DNA of 64,000 nt from Candidatus Kryptonium thompsonii (lineage in GTDB: Bacteria; Bacteroidota; Ignavibacteria; Kryptoniales; Kryptoniaceae), in assembly GCA_001442925.1 (NCBI GenBank), contig LDXX01000008.1:54634-118633 (forward strand). The letters run 5' to 3'. Numbering within the stretch: the first letter of the stretch is position 1; every line of letters starts with the position of its first letter. This document shows positions 48,726 to 57,548 of this stretch, piece after piece. The translations under genes and the position numbers were made by a program. The notes beneath the pieces are model-generated. The model was not told the DNA's origin, searched no databases, and saw only the letters and a list, made by a program, of their open reading frames with translations.

Positions 48726-48754
48726 AAGGGAGACCTTTCGTGTCTCCCTTCTTT
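48726..48754 (+). terminator. Hairpin terminator after trxA
   Basis: A 9-bp perfect stem (AAGGGAGAC with GTCTCCCTT) and 7-nt loop are followed by CTTTAAAA. The T-run is short, so termination may be partial, with read-through into arsC and coaX. Confidence 0.6.
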
Positions 48755-48773
48755 AAAATAAAGTCATTAAAAA

Positions 48774-49202
48774 ATGATAAGAGTTTTATTCCTCTGCACA
48801 GGTAATTCCTGTCGAAGCCAAATGGCTGAAGGATTATTAAGACACTTTGGAAACAACAAATTTGAAGTCTTTTCCGCTGGAACTCATCCCTCATTTGTCC
48901 ATCCGCTTGCCATCGAAGTGATGAAAGAAATTGGAATAGATATTTCAAATCACAAATCAAAACATGTATCCGAATTTCTTGGACAAAAGTTTGACTATGT
49001 CATAACTGTTTGCGATAGAGCAAAAGAATCATGCCCAACTTTCCCTGGCCAGGTTAAAAGAATCCACTGGAGCTTTGAAGATCCAGCTGAAGCAACTGGA
49101 ACAAAAGAAGAACGAATGAAAGTTTTTAGAAAGGTCAGGGACGAAATTAAAGAACATATCCTTTCTTTTATAAACGAAATTGAAATCAGCGCCGGAGGGT
49201 AA
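48774..49202 (+). CDS. arsC: Arsenate reductase, thioredoxin-coupled (LMW-PTP fold)
   Basis: The 142-aa product has the P-loop [15 protein letters not shown] (Cys near 8, second Cys near 13), the pair CDRAKESC (Cys-x6-Cys, the redox relay of the S. aureus-type ArsC) and the acid loop FEDPAEATG. These three cysteines distinguish it from plain low-molecular-weight tyrosine phosphatases. It should reduce arsenate to arsenite and be recycled by thioredoxin, whose gene is next door. It starts at an ATG. No arsR or arsenite pump is in the window. Confidence 0.88.
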   Translation: MIRVLFLCTGNSCRSQMAEGLLRHFGNNKFEVFSAGTHPSFVHPLAIEVMKEIGIDISNHKSKHVSEFLGQKFDYVITVCDRAKESCPTFPGQVKRIHWSFEDPAEATGTKEERMKVFRKVRDEIKEHILSFINEIEISAGG

Positions 49203-49204
49203 AA

Positions 49205-49987
49205 ATGTTCTTGGCAATTGATATTGGAAACACACATACTGTTTTCGGGATCTATAAAGATGGGAAATTAGTACATGACTGGCGAGTGTCAAGTCTGATA
49301 ACAAGAACAGAAGATGAGACATGGCTACTTGTAAAATTTTTCTGCGAAGATACAAATGTGAAACCTGAAAGCATAAAAGGTATTGGAATTTCATCCGTTG
49401 TCCCAAATCTTACAGATGTTTTTGTCTGGATGAGTCAAAGACATTTTAAAATTGACCCTGTGCTTATCTCAGCTGAACTCGATCTTGGGATAAAAATTCT
49501 ATATGATGACCCTACCACTGTTGGGGCTGACAGACTATGCAATGCCGTCGCCGGTTATACCAAATACGGCGGACCCATTATAGTTGTTGATTTCGGAACC
49601 GCAACAACCTATGATGTCGTATCGGAAAAAGGTGAATACCTTGGTGGAGTCATAGCCCCAGGAATTGAAACGAGCGCAGCTGAACTTCACAGGAGAGCTG
49701 CAAAACTTCCAAAGATCGAGCTTCATTTCCCAAAAGATGTGATAGGGAGAAATACAGTTTCAAGTATGCAATCAGGGATAATGTATGGAGCTGTTGATGC
49801 AATGGAAGGAATGATAAAAAGAATTAAAAATGTTATAGGTCAACATGCAAAAGTTATCGCAACGGGTGGTCTTGCAAAAACGATAATCAAGCACACAAAC
49901 TCAATTGATTTTTATGAACCGACCCTTGTCCTCGATGGGATTTACATAATCTACAACAGGGTGAAAAACAAAGTTTTCACTCCATAA
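49205..49987 (+). CDS. coaX: Type III pantothenate kinase
   Basis: CoaX phosphorylates pantothenate, the first step of CoA synthesis. The 260-aa ASKHA protein has FLAIDIGNTHTVFGIYKDG, PTTVGADRLCNAVAGYTKYG and VVDFGTATTYDVVSEKGEYLGGVIAPG. The start is an ATG after GGAGGG, only 2 nt from the arsC stop. Its last 11 nt overlap the oppositely oriented cyclase gene. Confidence 0.96.
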   Translation: MFLAIDIGNTHTVFGIYKDGKLVHDWRVSSLITRTEDETWLLVKFFCEDTNVKPESIKGIGISSVVPNLTDVFVWMSQRHFKIDPVLISAELDLGIKILYDDPTTVGADRLCNAVAGYTKYGGPIIVVDFGTATTYDVVSEKGEYLGGVIAPGIETSAAELHRRAAKLPKIELHFPKDVIGRNTVSSMQSGIMYGAVDAMEGMIKRIKNVIGQHAKVIATGGLAKTIIKHTNSIDFYEPTLVLDGIYIIYNRVKNKVFTP

Positions 49988-51983
49988 CCTTAACGAGTTT
50001 TTTATCTAAGGTTAAAACATCAATCAGTTCATAAATTTTTACTGCCTTGGTCTTCCCCTTTACTGTTATACTGCCGATCTCTCTAACGCTGAAAAAGTCT
50101 TTAACTTTTTCATAAGTATATTCACTTATGATTATGTTCGTCCCAAACTCTTTGTTTATCGATTCAAGTCTTGCACCAAGATTAACACTATCACCTATCA
50201 CAGTGTAATTAAACCTACCATAACCGCCGAGATTTCCAACGATCATTTCACCTGTATTAATTCCAATTCGCATATAAAGTAAAGGTTTCCCTTCCTTTTC
50301 CCATCGCATTCTTAATTTTTCAAGTTCAAACTGCATTTTTAGTGCACAAAGACAAGCCCTTAAAGCATGATCTTCGTAATGAATAGGAGCACCCCAAAAA
50401 GCAACGAGAGCATCTCCAATGTATTTATCAAGCGTCCCACCATACTTAAAAACAATCTTCGTCATCACTTCAAAATATTCATTCAAAAGATTAAAAATAA
50501 ATTCTGGAGGATATGCCTCACTTATCGTTGTGAAATTCCAAAGATCGGTAAACAAAACCGTCATCTCTCTCTTCTCACCACCAAGTCGAACAAGATGTGG
50601 ATTTGAAATAAGTTGATTCACAACCGATGGATGAACATAATAACTAAATATCGTTTTAATAACTTTCTTTTGTTTCCTTTCGGTTAGATATTGGTAAACA
50701 ACTGAACCAAGATAAGCAGCAAAACCGCCAAGAACTGGAGATACCGTTGGAAGTATAAAATTATTTTCAAAAGCAAGTATGGTAAGATAAGACCATAAAG
50801 CAAAAAGTAAAATCAAACTTAATACTACTAAAATTTCAACTATGAATTCTGGATGTATTCTTAAACGTCTTACGCTGGTAGCAAGCATAAAACTCAAAAA
50901 AGAAAACATAAAGATTATCAAAAACGAAACAACGCCAGATGTTCGCCTTATAAATTTTTGTTCAAGGACAGTTGCAACTGCGTTTGCGTGAATTTCAACA
51001 CCATACATTAAATTACTTTCATCCCTTACAAATGGGCTTGGTAGTAGATCACCAAGTTCGCCTTTAAACTCAGGAATAGCACTCCCAATGATCACAATTT
51101 TATCTTTAAAAACTTCGTCATGCAAAAGTCCAAACTCAGGGTCATCAAATGTATTTATGTCACCGTATTTGATCTCATCATTTGTCTTAAAATCTTTATC
51201 ATCAAGGACATCAATAAAACTTATGTATCTGAAAGTGCCCGCAGGTCCTGCAAAGTTTATAAGCCAAGTCTTATCATCGAATTTTGGAATTTTTAAATTG
51301 CCTACCTTAAAATAGCCATTTTCAAATGGAATTTTTGATGGAAAATCATAAACCGAATCTATCGTCAACCCGTAATATAAAAGCAAAATAGCAAGCCCAA
51401 AGCTTGGGAAAATGGTATCCCCTGCTGAGAATACAGGAACATATCTTCTACAAACGCCATCGTAATCACGTAGAACCTCAACAATCCCCGGCTGAGAACC
51501 TTTAGTTCCGATGAAAATATTCCTCAAAAGGTTCTTCGCTTCAATAACCTTGCTTTTAAAGGTGGTCCCTTTTACTTCGCGACCCGCAAGGACAACATTT
51601 CCTGCTTCTTCTATTGCTCTTCTAAGCTCCTCATCCCATTCGGGATTTTTATCTGGTGAGTCGAAATTGATATCAAAAGCTATAACACGCGCACCTGCTT
51701 TCTTTAAGTTTCTCAACAACTTTGCATAATAACTTCTCGGCCATGGCCATCTATGGGGTGCTCGATCAAGCGAAGATTCATCAATGGCAACAATTACAAT
51801 CTTTGACGAATCCGCAAAGTTATCCACAGGCCCTCTATAATTAAAGCGCAAATCTATTGTCTTTAACTCAATCCCCTTTAAAGCTGGGATATATTCACCA
51901 ACAAAGAAAGAAATAATGGCACTTACAAGCGCGATAAATAGTGAGACTTTTAAAATTTCATATTTAACTTTTTTTCTATCCAT
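49977..51983 (-). CDS. CHASE2-domain class III adenylate cyclase
   Basis: The 668-aa membrane signalling protein has TM1 near 12-29, an extracytoplasmic CHASE2 domain about 30-350 (VIVAIDESSLDRAPHRWPW, AGARVIAFDINF, VFKDKIVIIGSAIPEF), three TMs about 352-430 and a cyclase domain about 470-640. Catalytic residues are present: metal Asp in FTDLWNF (near 480) and GDALVAF (near 524), base-selecting Lys near 520 with Thr near 594 (class IIIb, ATP-type pairing), and Asn/Arg in VNLGARLE. cAMP is the expected product (inference). The frame opens with GTG then ATG; I take the ATG at 51983. It is the last gene of a four-gene cassette. Confidence 0.93.
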   Translation of the reverse strand: MDRKKVKYEILKVSLFIALVSAIISFFVGEYIPALKGIELKTIDLRFNYRGPVDNFADSSKIVIVAIDESSLDRAPHRWPWPRSYYAKLLRNLKKAGARVIAFDINFDSPDKNPEWDEELRRAIEEAGNVVLAGREVKGTTFKSKVIEAKNLLRNIFIGTKGSQPGIVEVLRDYDGVCRRYVPVFSAGDTIFPSFGLAILLLYYGLTIDSVYDFPSKIPFENGYFKVGNLKIPKFDDKTWLINFAGPAGTFRYISFIDVLDDKDFKTNDEIKYGDINTFDDPEFGLLHDEVFKDKIVIIGSAIPEFKGELGDLLPSPFVRDESNLMYGVEIHANAVATVLEQKFIRRTSGVVSFLIIFMFSFLSFMLATSVRRLRIHPEFIVEILVVLSLILLFALWSYLTILAFENNFILPTVSPVLGGFAAYLGSVVYQYLTERKQKKVIKTIFSYYVHPSVVNQLISNPHLVRLGGEKREMTVLFTDLWNFTTISEAYPPEFIFNLLNEYFEVMTKIVFKYGGTLDKYIGDALVAFWGAPIHYEDHALRACLCALKMQFELEKLRMRWEKEGKPLLYMRIGINTGEMIVGNLGGYGRFNYTVIGDSVNLGARLESINKEFGTNIIISEYTYEKVKDFFSVREIGSITVKGKTKAVKIYELIDVLTLDKKLVKVME

Positions 51984-51986
51984 CAC

Positions 51987-54371
51987 TTAAAAAGTTATCT
52001 TATAAGTCAAATACGCAACAATGTCAATATAACTATAAAACAGCAGATTGCAGTTAAAATTCAAACTTTGATTCCTTGCGATCTCATAAGAGCCACCAAA
52101 ATAAATGTAAAGTCGTTTCAGATCCCCAAAACTCGGCGCCAAATTACCCCACACGCGCATCTTCCCAAAGCTATAATCAGCACCAGTCCCGAAAGAAATG
52201 TAATTAAATTTTTCCTCGCCCGTCCCAATAAATTTTCCCAATGCATCAAAAATGGGCTTTTTAAACTTCGAATTATTAAAAGCTAAAAGAAAATTACCAC
52301 GAAGATTTTCCCTCAAATCGGAATAAAGCGAAAAAACAAAAGCTGTATTATTAAAATCAGAGTTCAAAACGGTTTTATCATCAGATCCAGTTAAAGAAAA
52401 TGTAAAGCTTACACGGTTTCTGAATATGTATTCAAAATTATAGCTGACATCGAAACTTAACTTATTTACAACTACATCTAACGCTTTAAGCGTATCAGTG
52501 TATGGTAAACCATTATTGCTCGCTGATTGTGAATATGTTACAGATAAGTTTGGTAAATTTATAAGTGGTGAATACATTCCCGAAACTTCCCAATTGATGA
52601 ATTTGGTCGTATAGTCCCGCTGTCTTTTCGTATTATCGTTTAAATTTTCATACCTAAATGTCAAAAACACTTGATTCTTTAGTAACCTTAATCTATCAAA
52701 AATTTTGAAACCTTGAATATCTTGTCTCAAATAAGGTTGACCAAATGATAAATATTCATTTCCATGAAAGATGTAATCAAACTTGAAAAAGTTTCCAAAG
52801 TAGTTCAAATTTAAACTCGCTTCATAGGCAAGCGAAGAAAGCCCAAGTGGATTTATAGGAACTATATACTGGTTTAATGGAACAAATTTCTCAATCAAAG
52901 GGCGATATTTCTTCAAGTTATCCCTTAAATCTGGCGTATCTTTAAAAAGCGAATCTATATCTGTGTCCGTCCAACTTTTTGCTTTCAAATTTTCATTCCT
53001 CACACTTAAAGCACCTTGTGCTCTTATCTCCGTTTTTCCACCATCAAATGAAAGCAAAAGATTTGAACCCAGCACAACATTTTTTTGTGGATTACCCCCG
53101 AACTTTATCGATGCCTTGTCATCTTCCGAGACAAGATAAGTGAAGCCAAGCTCAAAATTTTTCTTGAATTTAATAGCTGGCTTAACAGCGAAAAGATTTC
53201 TCTTATAAGCGCCATAACTGAAGATGAGAACCTTCCCAGTTGTAGTGTCATAGATACTATTTTGTGGAAGTGTTCCAGTTAAACTATCAATTGGAATTTC
53301 TCTTGATAAAGAGCCTTCAATTTTCCTCCTTGTCTCACCATTTATAACCTCAACCTGAAAATATCTCAAATCAAGCTTACCATAAAATCCCCTAACTCTA
53401 TACCCACTTAACACAAGCGGAGAAAAGTTGGGGTAAACATCACCAACCCCAATCTTAACCCAATCGGACAAATTGCCTTCAATTAAAAACCTATGCTGTG
53501 GTTGAATGTTTGAACGCTCTTCACTTGTCAAGTATAAATTTGTGTTAAGATTTAAAAACCTATAACTGCTGTTGAAATTCCCTCTGCCACGAACATAGAA
53601 GTTGCCCTGATTTTTGACTGATTCCTGCCTTAGCTCAAGTTCAAAATTTGCACCATAATTAATTGCTCGTTCTCTTCGTGTGATTTCAACAGGTGATAAA
53701 ACATAAAAATCCCACGAAGTTTGCGCAACGACCTTACCAAGCGTATCCTTTAAAATTATTGCAACTCTATGTCTGCCAGGCTTAATCTGTAAATTTGCAT
53801 TCTCAGGGACAAAGGTAATAAGCTCAGCGGATACCATTGCCCATTTTGTAACATCAATATTATCAAACAAAATCTGTGTTTTTTCAGGATCAAAATTTTC
53901 AACCTCTATAAGTGAAGCAGATATAACCACTTCTTCCTGTCGAACAGTTGCACCTTTATCAGGGCTTAAAATTATAACTGCCCCTGCTCCTTCCGTAGTT
54001 AAAATTGGAATCTGCATTAATTCGTAGGGAGTTTTCCCAGGGAAATAGCTTATTTCACGATTTTTATCTATAACCTCGAAAAACAGTTCAAGCGCTGGAG
54101 ATTTCACATCTTCACCAGGTATTGTAACCACGACGATATTTTCACGAGACAAGGGAATTTCAATTTGTTTAAAATCACCTTCCCTTGTTGACTTATAAAA
54201 TAACTTTACTTTGGATAGATCGGCTACATTTGTGAATTCAACTCTAAGTTTCAAATCCTTTCCTTCTATTCCTCTTTGAGTCGGGATGACACTTAAAATA
54301 TGTTTTGTTTGAGCGGGGGAAGCAGTCGAAAATAGAAAAACAAATGCAAACGCAGTGATTATCTTGTTCAC
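51987..54371 (-). CDS. Outer-membrane beta-barrel protein with N-terminal Ig-like domains
   Basis: The signal peptide is MNKIITAFAFVFLFSTASPAQ. About residues 25-230 look Ig-like (two beta-sandwich segments, including GAGAVIILSPDKGATV and GRHRVAIILKDTLG). From about 235 to 794 the sequence is alternating aromatic/polar beta strands, ending in TYKITF with a C-terminal Phe, the usual barrel end. The family is not one I can name. The start is GTG. It is spaced 3-4 nt from its neighbours on both sides, so it is co-transcribed and perhaps coupled with FecR and the cyclase. Confidence 0.75.
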   Translation of the reverse strand: MNKIITAFAFVFLFSTASPAQTKHILSVIPTQRGIEGKDLKLRVEFTNVADLSKVKLFYKSTREGDFKQIEIPLSRENIVVVTIPGEDVKSPALELFFEVIDKNREISYFPGKTPYELMQIPILTTEGAGAVIILSPDKGATVRQEEVVISASLIEVENFDPEKTQILFDNIDVTKWAMVSAELITFVPENANLQIKPGRHRVAIILKDTLGKVVAQTSWDFYVLSPVEITRRERAINYGANFELELRQESVKNQGNFYVRGRGNFNSSYRFLNLNTNLYLTSEERSNIQPQHRFLIEGNLSDWVKIGVGDVYPNFSPLVLSGYRVRGFYGKLDLRYFQVEVINGETRRKIEGSLSREIPIDSLTGTLPQNSIYDTTTGKVLIFSYGAYKRNLFAVKPAIKFKKNFELGFTYLVSEDDKASIKFGGNPQKNVVLGSNLLLSFDGGKTEIRAQGALSVRNENLKAKSWTDTDIDSLFKDTPDLRDNLKKYRPLIEKFVPLNQYIVPINPLGLSSLAYEASLNLNYFGNFFKFDYIFHGNEYLSFGQPYLRQDIQGFKIFDRLRLLKNQVFLTFRYENLNDNTKRQRDYTTKFINWEVSGMYSPLINLPNLSVTYSQSASNNGLPYTDTLKALDVVVNKLSFDVSYNFEYIFRNRVSFTFSLTGSDDKTVLNSDFNNTAFVFSLYSDLRENLRGNFLLAFNNSKFKKPIFDALGKFIGTGEEKFNYISFGTGADYSFGKMRVWGNLAPSFGDLKRLYIYFGGSYEIARNQSLNFNCNLLFYSYIDIVAYLTYKITF

Positions 54372-54375
54372 CTTG

Positions 54376-55068
54376 TTATTTTTCTTTTATTTTGATTCTA
54401 ATTTCTTTTCCTTCCCCCGTTTTTCCTCTTATTTCGATTTCCCTTTTCTCAATTGCCTTTTTTATTTCCTCAGATTTTCTTTTCTCAGACTCAGTCATTG
54501 AGCGTGTTGTTATCTCTCCATCCTTAGTTGAGATTCCAACTTCCCCCGCTTTTACAGTCCTGCTTAAATTTGAAATTTTATTAAAGAAATCAACCTCACC
54601 CTCCCTTACCATCAAAGTATCTGCATCAACTCTTGAAAACAAAGCCCCTTCCGTCCCTCTTATCGTAGCGACGGATAAAGGTGTTGTAAATTCAAATTTA
54701 CCTTTAACTTTGGTGACCTTGAAATCAACTCCGCCATTTTCGATGTTAACCTTTCTTGCGTAATTCCCCTTCGGATTTTCACCAACAACTTCAAGCGTCG
54801 TATTTTCATCAACCCTAAGAAAACTACCATCAAGAAATTTGATGAGAAGAAAAGATTTGCTTTCAGTTTTAACAACTGTTCCAGATTCAATCCCTGCACC
54901 CTTCTGTGCGGGTTTCCATTCCTCAATTTTTGGTGGTTTATGATACGCTTTGTTCTTAACAAGTTGAACAACAGCAATTGTTGGGGCGTAATTTACAAAA
55001 CCAAGAAATATAAGAGCAAATGCCCCAATTAACCCAAGTTTTAAAATTTCCTTTTTCATTTTTATCAT
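54376..55068 (-). CDS. FecR-domain protein
   Basis: The 230-aa product has a signal anchor (LGLIGAFALIFLGFVNYAP) and a FecR domain at about 60-165: GIESGTVVKTESKSFLLIKF, DGSFLRVDENTTLEV, GGVDFKVTKVKGKFEFTTP, VATIRGTEGALF and VREGEVDFFN. The C-terminal third is highly charged (about 190-230). In this context it is unlikely to be an anti-sigma factor, as no sigma gene is nearby; FecR proteins next to CHASE2 cyclases recur in other bacteria. It starts at ATG 55068, or 55059. Confidence 0.85.
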   Translation of the reverse strand: MIKMKKEILKLGLIGAFALIFLGFVNYAPTIAVVQLVKNKAYHKPPKIEEWKPAQKGAGIESGTVVKTESKSFLLIKFLDGSFLRVDENTTLEVVGENPKGNYARKVNIENGGVDFKVTKVKGKFEFTTPLSVATIRGTEGALFSRVDADTLMVREGEVDFFNKISNLSRTVKAGEVGISTKDGEITTRSMTESEKRKSEEIKKAIEKREIEIRGKTGEGKEIRIKIKEK

Positions 55069-55074
55069 TCAATT

Positions 55075-56145
55075 TTATTTTTCTTCAATTGCTATCACTT
55101 CATATTTATCCTTATCTGACAAAAGTCTAAGAACTTCCTCAATTTCAGAAGGGGTTGCTGGCCTTCCATCAATTAAGACGATAAAATCAGATATAATACC
55201 GCTTAGTAAAGCAGCGATTTCATTGTTTCCACTTTGATTCAGCATTCTAATCAAATTTTCAAGATTTCGTTTTTGCTCTGGCGTAAGATTTGGGGTCGTT
55301 CGACTTACTGATGGCACACCAAGCTTAACATCAAAACTCCATATTTCACTTCTCACTTCCTCAGTTCCACGGCTACCTTGAAGATAAGATTTAACATACC
55401 AAAAATATGTCTTCCCATCTTCAAGTGGTAAAGCTTCTCGTGGATATTGAATTTGAGTTTCGGTTGTTTTGTACTTCCACCTCAAGTTTTTATCGCCTGA
55501 TACAACTTCTTCGGGTGTTGTCTGATTGGGAAGCTTCTCATAAACGAAAATTTCAAACTCTTTAAAATATGGAGCGATCCACTTAAAAATTGGGAATTGC
55601 GTCCTAACCTCAGATTGGTAGGATGGTGAAATGAGATCAATTCTTGATGGATTCACTACCTCATAAACTTTTTCCCATGTGCTCAAAGTTGAAGTTTCAG
55701 ATTCGTTCAAAAGTTGAATTACAAACCTATACCTTCCCGCTGGTAATCTTCCCGTTGATTGAGCTAAATCTTTTATCTTTTTTATTTTATCCTCGTAAAT
55801 CTGAGTTCTTTCCTTATCACTTTTTATGCTGGTTCTCCCCGAAGCAAGATCTTGATTTGTGAAACTTAATATCCTGTCAACTGTAAACGGTAAACTCCAC
55901 GCATCTGCAAAAATATCTTCTGGTTCATTTCCAATTTTGGCAAAAACTTGAAAATGTAATTTTATATTGATTGGTTCACCCATATTCGTGATTGTCACAG
56001 CAAATAAAAGTGGCAAATCCGTTAGTTTACTAACATCAAGATCGGCGACATTAACCTGATCAAGCGTAGCAGGAGCCGAAACTTGAATTTGAACCTGCCC
56101 TATCGCAAGCGTTGAAAAAAGGAGCAAAAACAAAATCTTTTTCAT
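55075..56145 (-). CDS. Secreted FN3-like protein of unknown function
   Basis: The 356-aa product starts MKKILFLLLFSTLAIGQ, a signal peptide. The N-terminal half is beta-rich. Residues about 165-275 look fibronectin-III-like (ISPSYQSEVRTQFPIFKW, then LPLEDGKTYFWYVKSY and SEIWSFDV). The end (about 280-356) is helical with TPEQKRNLENLIRMLNQSG. I do not recognise the family. The frame extends to TTG 56157, but the ATG at 56145 after TTGGGGTG opens the signal peptide. It is the first gene of the FecR/barrel/cyclase cassette, with a 6-nt gap to FecR. Confidence 0.7.
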   Translation of the reverse strand: MKKILFLLLFSTLAIGQVQIQVSAPATLDQVNVADLDVSKLTDLPLLFAVTITNMGEPINIKLHFQVFAKIGNEPEDIFADAWSLPFTVDRILSFTNQDLASGRTSIKSDKERTQIYEDKIKKIKDLAQSTGRLPAGRYRFVIQLLNESETSTLSTWEKVYEVVNPSRIDLISPSYQSEVRTQFPIFKWIAPYFKEFEIFVYEKLPNQTTPEEVVSGDKNLRWKYKTTETQIQYPREALPLEDGKTYFWYVKSYLQGSRGTEEVRSEIWSFDVKLGVPSVSRTTPNLTPEQKRNLENLIRMLNQSGNNEIAALLSGIISDFIVLIDGRPATPSEIEEVLRLLSDKDKYEVIAIEEK

Positions 56146-56191
56146 AGCACACCCCAAATTTTTATTTTAATTCTATTTTGAATTTAGCTAT

Positions 56192-56199
56192 CAAAATTA
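56192..56199 (-). promoter_or_regulatory. Possible -7 element for the FN3/FecR/barrel/cyclase cassette
   Basis: Minus strand TAATTTTG matches TAnnTTTG exactly, about 46 nt ahead of the first cassette gene in the 81-nt gap after rseP. No TTG lies at the right 19-21 nt distance upstream (the nearest are 15 and 23 nt away), so this is weak. Confidence 0.3.
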
Positions 56200-56226
56200 T
56201 CTCTTTTCAGTGAGCAAAATCACAAC

Positions 56227-57546
56227 CTAAAAATGAACAATGTCATTGTAAAGCACAAATATCATCAAAATTATGAGTATAATTATTCCAGCCTGCTGAA
56301 TTGCAACTTTAACTCTATAGGAAAGTTCCCTTCTTATAATTGCCTCAACCACTAAAATCGCAAGATGTCCACCATCGAGCCCTGGGAATGGAAATATATT
56401 TAAAAATGCCAAGCTTATGCTTAAAATTGCCATAAATCCAAGAAATGCGGTAAAGCCCGCATCAGCACTTCGGGTGGCAAACTTCGCAATCCTTATCGGT
56501 CCAGCAACTCCCTTTTGAAATGGAATTTTACCTGTGATTAGCTGCTTTATGCCGTTTACAGTGAGAGCAGAAACTCTATAAGTCTCTCTCACTCCGATCC
56601 ACAGCGCTTCAAGCGGATTATAACTTTCCTTTTTTACCGGACCATTATAAAAACTTGCAATTTGCACTCCAATCCTTCCATCCGCATCTGGGGTAATCTT
56701 CTGGTCAAAAATTTTATCACCACGCTTTATTTTCAATGTTATTTCTTTCCCGGCATTTGACTTTATTATCGATGTAAGTTGCGCAGGACTATAAATTTTT
56801 TCATCGTTAACGGAGACGATAACATCCTTGGACTGTATCCCTATTTTTTGCGCTGGGCGACCTGGTTCAACCGCCATTACCATTACCTCAACATGTGCAG
56901 GTAAAATTCCCAGTGCATCCTCGGATGAGAATTCAGAAATTTTAGTGCGTGGAATCGATATAAAAATCTTTTCACCATCACGCTGAACCTCAAAAGAAAG
57001 ATCTTTTGTCAAATCATCAACAAAAGCTGTTCTTATTATATCGTCCCAATAATTGATTTTCCTGCCATTCAAAGTTAAAATCTTATCCCCTTCTCTAAAT
57101 CCAGCCTCAAACGCTGGTGAATTCGGAATAACATAACCAACTTCATTAACATTTCTAAATGTTTTCCCCTCCACCATAAAAATTGCCCAGAAAAGGAATA
57201 CAGCAAGTATCATATTCATTATCACACCAGCAGTGATAACAAAAAATTTCTGATAAAATGGCTTACTTCTGAACTCATAGGGTTCAGGCTTTGAACTGAC
57301 AAAACCAGTATCCAAACTTTCATCAACCATCCCTGCAATTTTAACATAACCACCAAGTGGAAAAGCGGAAATTCTATAATCCGTTTCACCAATTTTCTTT
57401 CCAATTAACCTTGTCCCAAATCCAATGGAAAAGACCTCAACTTTCATCTTTGAAAGTTTCGCAGCTATAAAATGACCAAATTCATGAACAAGGACAAGGA
57501 TTCCAATCGTTATAGCGAAATAGAATATGGTTTTTATGATTTCCAT
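56227..57546 (-). CDS. rseP: Site-2 protease RseP
   Basis: This is an intramembrane zinc metalloprotease. The 439-aa protein has HEFGH at residues 21-25 in TM1, two PDZ domains (about 125-200 with NSPAFEAGFREGDKILTLNGR, and about 210-285 with GRPAQKIGIQSKDVIVSVNDEK), and the C-terminal NIFPFPGLDGGHLAILVVEAI with the third zinc ligand Asp. It starts at an ATG. It follows dxr by 2 nt, a common order in this group. Confidence 0.96.
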   Translation of the reverse strand: MEIIKTIFYFAITIGILVLVHEFGHFIAAKLSKMKVEVFSIGFGTRLIGKKIGETDYRISAFPLGGYVKIAGMVDESLDTGFVSSKPEPYEFRSKPFYQKFFVITAGVIMNMILAVFLFWAIFMVEGKTFRNVNEVGYVIPNSPAFEAGFREGDKILTLNGRKINYWDDIIRTAFVDDLTKDLSFEVQRDGEKIFISIPRTKISEFSSEDALGILPAHVEVMVMAVEPGRPAQKIGIQSKDVIVSVNDEKIYSPAQLTSIIKSNAGKEITLKIKRGDKIFDQKITPDADGRIGVQIASFYNGPVKKESYNPLEALWIGVRETYRVSALTVNGIKQLITGKIPFQKGVAGPIRIAKFATRSADAGFTAFLGFMAILSISLAFLNIFPFPGLDGGHLAILVVEAIIRRELSYRVKVAIQQAGIIILIILMIFVLYNDIVHF

Positions 57547-57548
57547 AT

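Noticed and set aside
54376..55068. FecR protein as an anti-sigma factor
   Set aside because: No ECF sigma or TonB receptor gene is adjacent; the neighbours are a CHASE2 cyclase and secreted proteins.
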